From Microbacterium oxydans (GTDB lineage: Bacteria > Actinomycetota > Actinomycetes > Actinomycetales > Microbacteriaceae): a stretch of 64,000 bases of DNA. Below the pieces are notes generated by a model that was not told the origin of the DNA, did not search any database, and saw nothing but the letters and a program-made list of their open reading frames with translations. Where the stretch lies: contig NZ_CP092891.1 in assembly GCF_026559675.1 (NCBI RefSeq), forward strand, positions 3,658,001-3,722,000, in the 5' to 3' direction. Of the stretch, positions 63,125-64,000 are shown piece by piece. The position numbers were made by a program, and so were the translations under genes. How positions within the stretch are numbered: the stretch's first letter is position 1; the number at the start of each line of letters is the position of its first letter.

Positions 63125-63526
63125 ATGGAAGCCAGCGATGACCTGTTCGTCCAAGCCCGCGCGACCGTCGGGTTCTTCCGCGTCTTGCTGGACGATGAGC
63201 ACGAGATCGCCTACTCCGCCGGGTACCTCAGCGACACCGCAGTGACGGCGGGAAGCAGCACACGGAGCGAAGACCACACCTTTTCTGCCGTCGCCTGGCC
63301 GGCGGCCCTCGCACCGGCCCCTGGCCCTCGTCTGCACCACGAGAACGATGTCGATGCGTATCTCGACGGCGCTTTCCTCGAGCGCTCGTCCTGGCGACGG
63401 ACGGAAGACGCCTGGGTGACCTGGCTCCGTGTCGCGGACGATGTGCGACTCGAGGTGTCCCTCGTCGGCCGGGTCGCCGGCCCTCCGGCTGAACTTTCCA
63501 TCGCGCGAGACACCCCGTCGCTCTGA
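63125..63526 (+). CDS. Hypothetical protein
   Basis: 133 residues from ATG 63125; the frame is open further upstream but that part runs antisense to the DUF805 promoter. Soluble, acidic, no motif recognised. Third-position GC bias and the run of sensible sequence (GFFRVLLDDEHEIAYSAGY, SWRRTEDAWVTWLRV) support it as real. Could be a small immunity-type or DUF protein, but this is not shown. Confidence 0.55.
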   Translation: MEASDDLFVQARATVGFFRVLLDDEHEIAYSAGYLSDTAVTAGSSTRSEDHTFSAVAWPAALAPAPGPRLHHENDVDAYLDGAFLERSSWRRTEDAWVTWLRVADDVRLEVSLVGRVAGPPAELSIARDTPSL

Positions 63527-63650
63527 TCCGCCCGACGCCGGCCGAACGGCTCGCACGGGGCTATCCGTGGATCAGCTGCGCGATCAGGAATCCGAGGTAG
63601 AACACGATGAATCCCAGACCGGGATCGCCGGGTCGCGGTCGGCGTCGTGC
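63527..63650 (-). other. Possible gene remnant (C-terminal membrane peptide)
   Basis: On the minus strand one frame reads GDPGLGFIVFYLGFLIAQLI then HG and a stop (~63561-63630), without any start codon between the SUKH stop and this peptide. It looks like the last helix of a membrane protein whose front was lost. Weak evidence; may be chance. Confidence 0.25.
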
Positions 63651-64000
63651 TCAGCTCGGCACGTTGTCGTCGAGCAGCGCGCGGAAGCTGCCGGCGAGCT
63701 GCACGACCTCGAAGCCGTTGTTGTGATCGATGAGATGCACCGGTCCGTTCGGGGAGATCCAGATCGGATTGCCGGCGCCGTCATCCGCGATCACGAGACC
63801 ATCGACGAGATCCCCGTAGTCCGCTCGGCTCCGCATCGTGAGGTCCATACAGGTCTCGCTTCCGAGAAGGGACGCGTTGCCCCACCCGTGGACGGGCACC
63901 CCGACGAAGCAACCGCCCCAACGGCTCACGAACTCGACATAGTCCTCGTCGGGCAGCAGTCCGATGGCAGACAACCGCTCGCGGATCTCCGCGGCGGAGA
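63651..64000 (-). CDS. SMI1/KNR4 (SUKH)-like protein (5' end outside window)
   Basis: Visible part about 116 residues; the frame is open to the right edge, and the residues just before the internal ATG (SAAEIRERL) continue the family pattern, so the true start is beyond 64000. SUKH landmarks: LLPDEDYVEFVSRWGG (LP..Y..F....G), NGPVHLIDHNNGFEVVQLAGSF. Possible immunity protein; no toxin visible. Confidence 0.75.
   Translation of the reverse strand, partial: SAAEIRERLSAIGLLPDEDYVEFVSRWGGCFVGVPVHGWGNASLLGSETCMDLTMRSRADYGDLVDGLVIADDGAGNPIWISPNGPVHLIDHNNGFEVVQLAGSFRALLDDNVPS

Overview
The window is high-GC DNA with strongly GC-biased third codon positions, heavy use of GTG starts and many 1-8 base start/stop overlaps. 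Protein content (LPxTG-like and chaplin-like surface proteins, ECF41/SigJ sigma factor, RbsABC- and MalEFG-type sugar uptake, no outer-membrane genes) points to an actinobacterium, most likely a Microbacteriaceae member close to Microbacterium; this is inferred from gene content and was not tested by any search. No rRNA, tRNA, CRISPR array, insertion sequence or phage gene was seen.

Layout. 1-2123: end of a MalFG-type sugar permease operon plus a serine hydrolase. 2158-3966: a double-HTH MerR regulator, a DUF6194-like protein and an Imm5-like protein. 4049-6945: OmpR-type response regulator, histidine kinase and a membrane-anchored PepSY protein, with TTCAG repeats before both transcription units. 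6958-11119: galactonate locus (dgoD, KDPG/KDPGal aldolase, SDR, FadR-type regulator, epimerase) around an AT-rich operator. 11169-17954: RbsCAB-type transporter divergent from an L-arabinonate dehydratase and a DapA-family enzyme. 17964-21947: membrane protein, LysE exporter with Lrp regulator, and an ECF41 sigma factor with a detached C-terminal-type domain, facing its probable target oxidoreductase.

22011-32338 is the most unusual part: an MFS carrier, an IclR regulator and an operon encoding a formaldehyde-activating-enzyme (Fae) homologue, a beta-hydroxyacid dehydrogenase, an aldehyde dehydrogenase, an SDR, an alkyl-DHAP-synthase-like FAD oxidase, an FGGY kinase and a GldA-type dehydrogenase, closed by a strong terminator. 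It looks like a complete uptake-and-catabolism module for an unidentified polyol or sugar acid that may release formaldehyde. The same 10-11 base operator half-site recurs before the regulator, the carrier and the osmoprotectant ABC operon at 33551-36999.

37175-49050 holds a kinase-like phosphotransferase and a uronate regulon: MalEFG-type uptake, two TIM-barrel isomerases, a Gfo/Idh/MocA oxidoreductase, UxuB and ManD in one operon, divergent from LacI-uxaC across a large palindrome. Together UxaC, UxuB and ManD convert glucuronate to 2-keto-3-deoxygluconate. 49045-52123: WYL regulator, a broken epoxide hydrolase, a methyltransferase and a SUKH protein. 52139-54043: dnaB and a 530-base region with DnaA-box-like sites. 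54044-57008: two secreted surface proteins, the second with nine cysteine-free chaplin-like repeats. 57249-64000: LRV-like protein, ImmA/IrrE peptidase, an RND transporter with a coiled-coil insertion, a DUF805 protein, a hypothetical protein and a truncated-by-window SUKH gene.

Overall the first 50 kb is a dense island of sugar-acid (galactonate, arabinonate, mannonate/glucuronate) catabolism. Kinases for 2-keto-3-deoxy acids are not in the window and must lie elsewhere if the phosphorylated routes are used.
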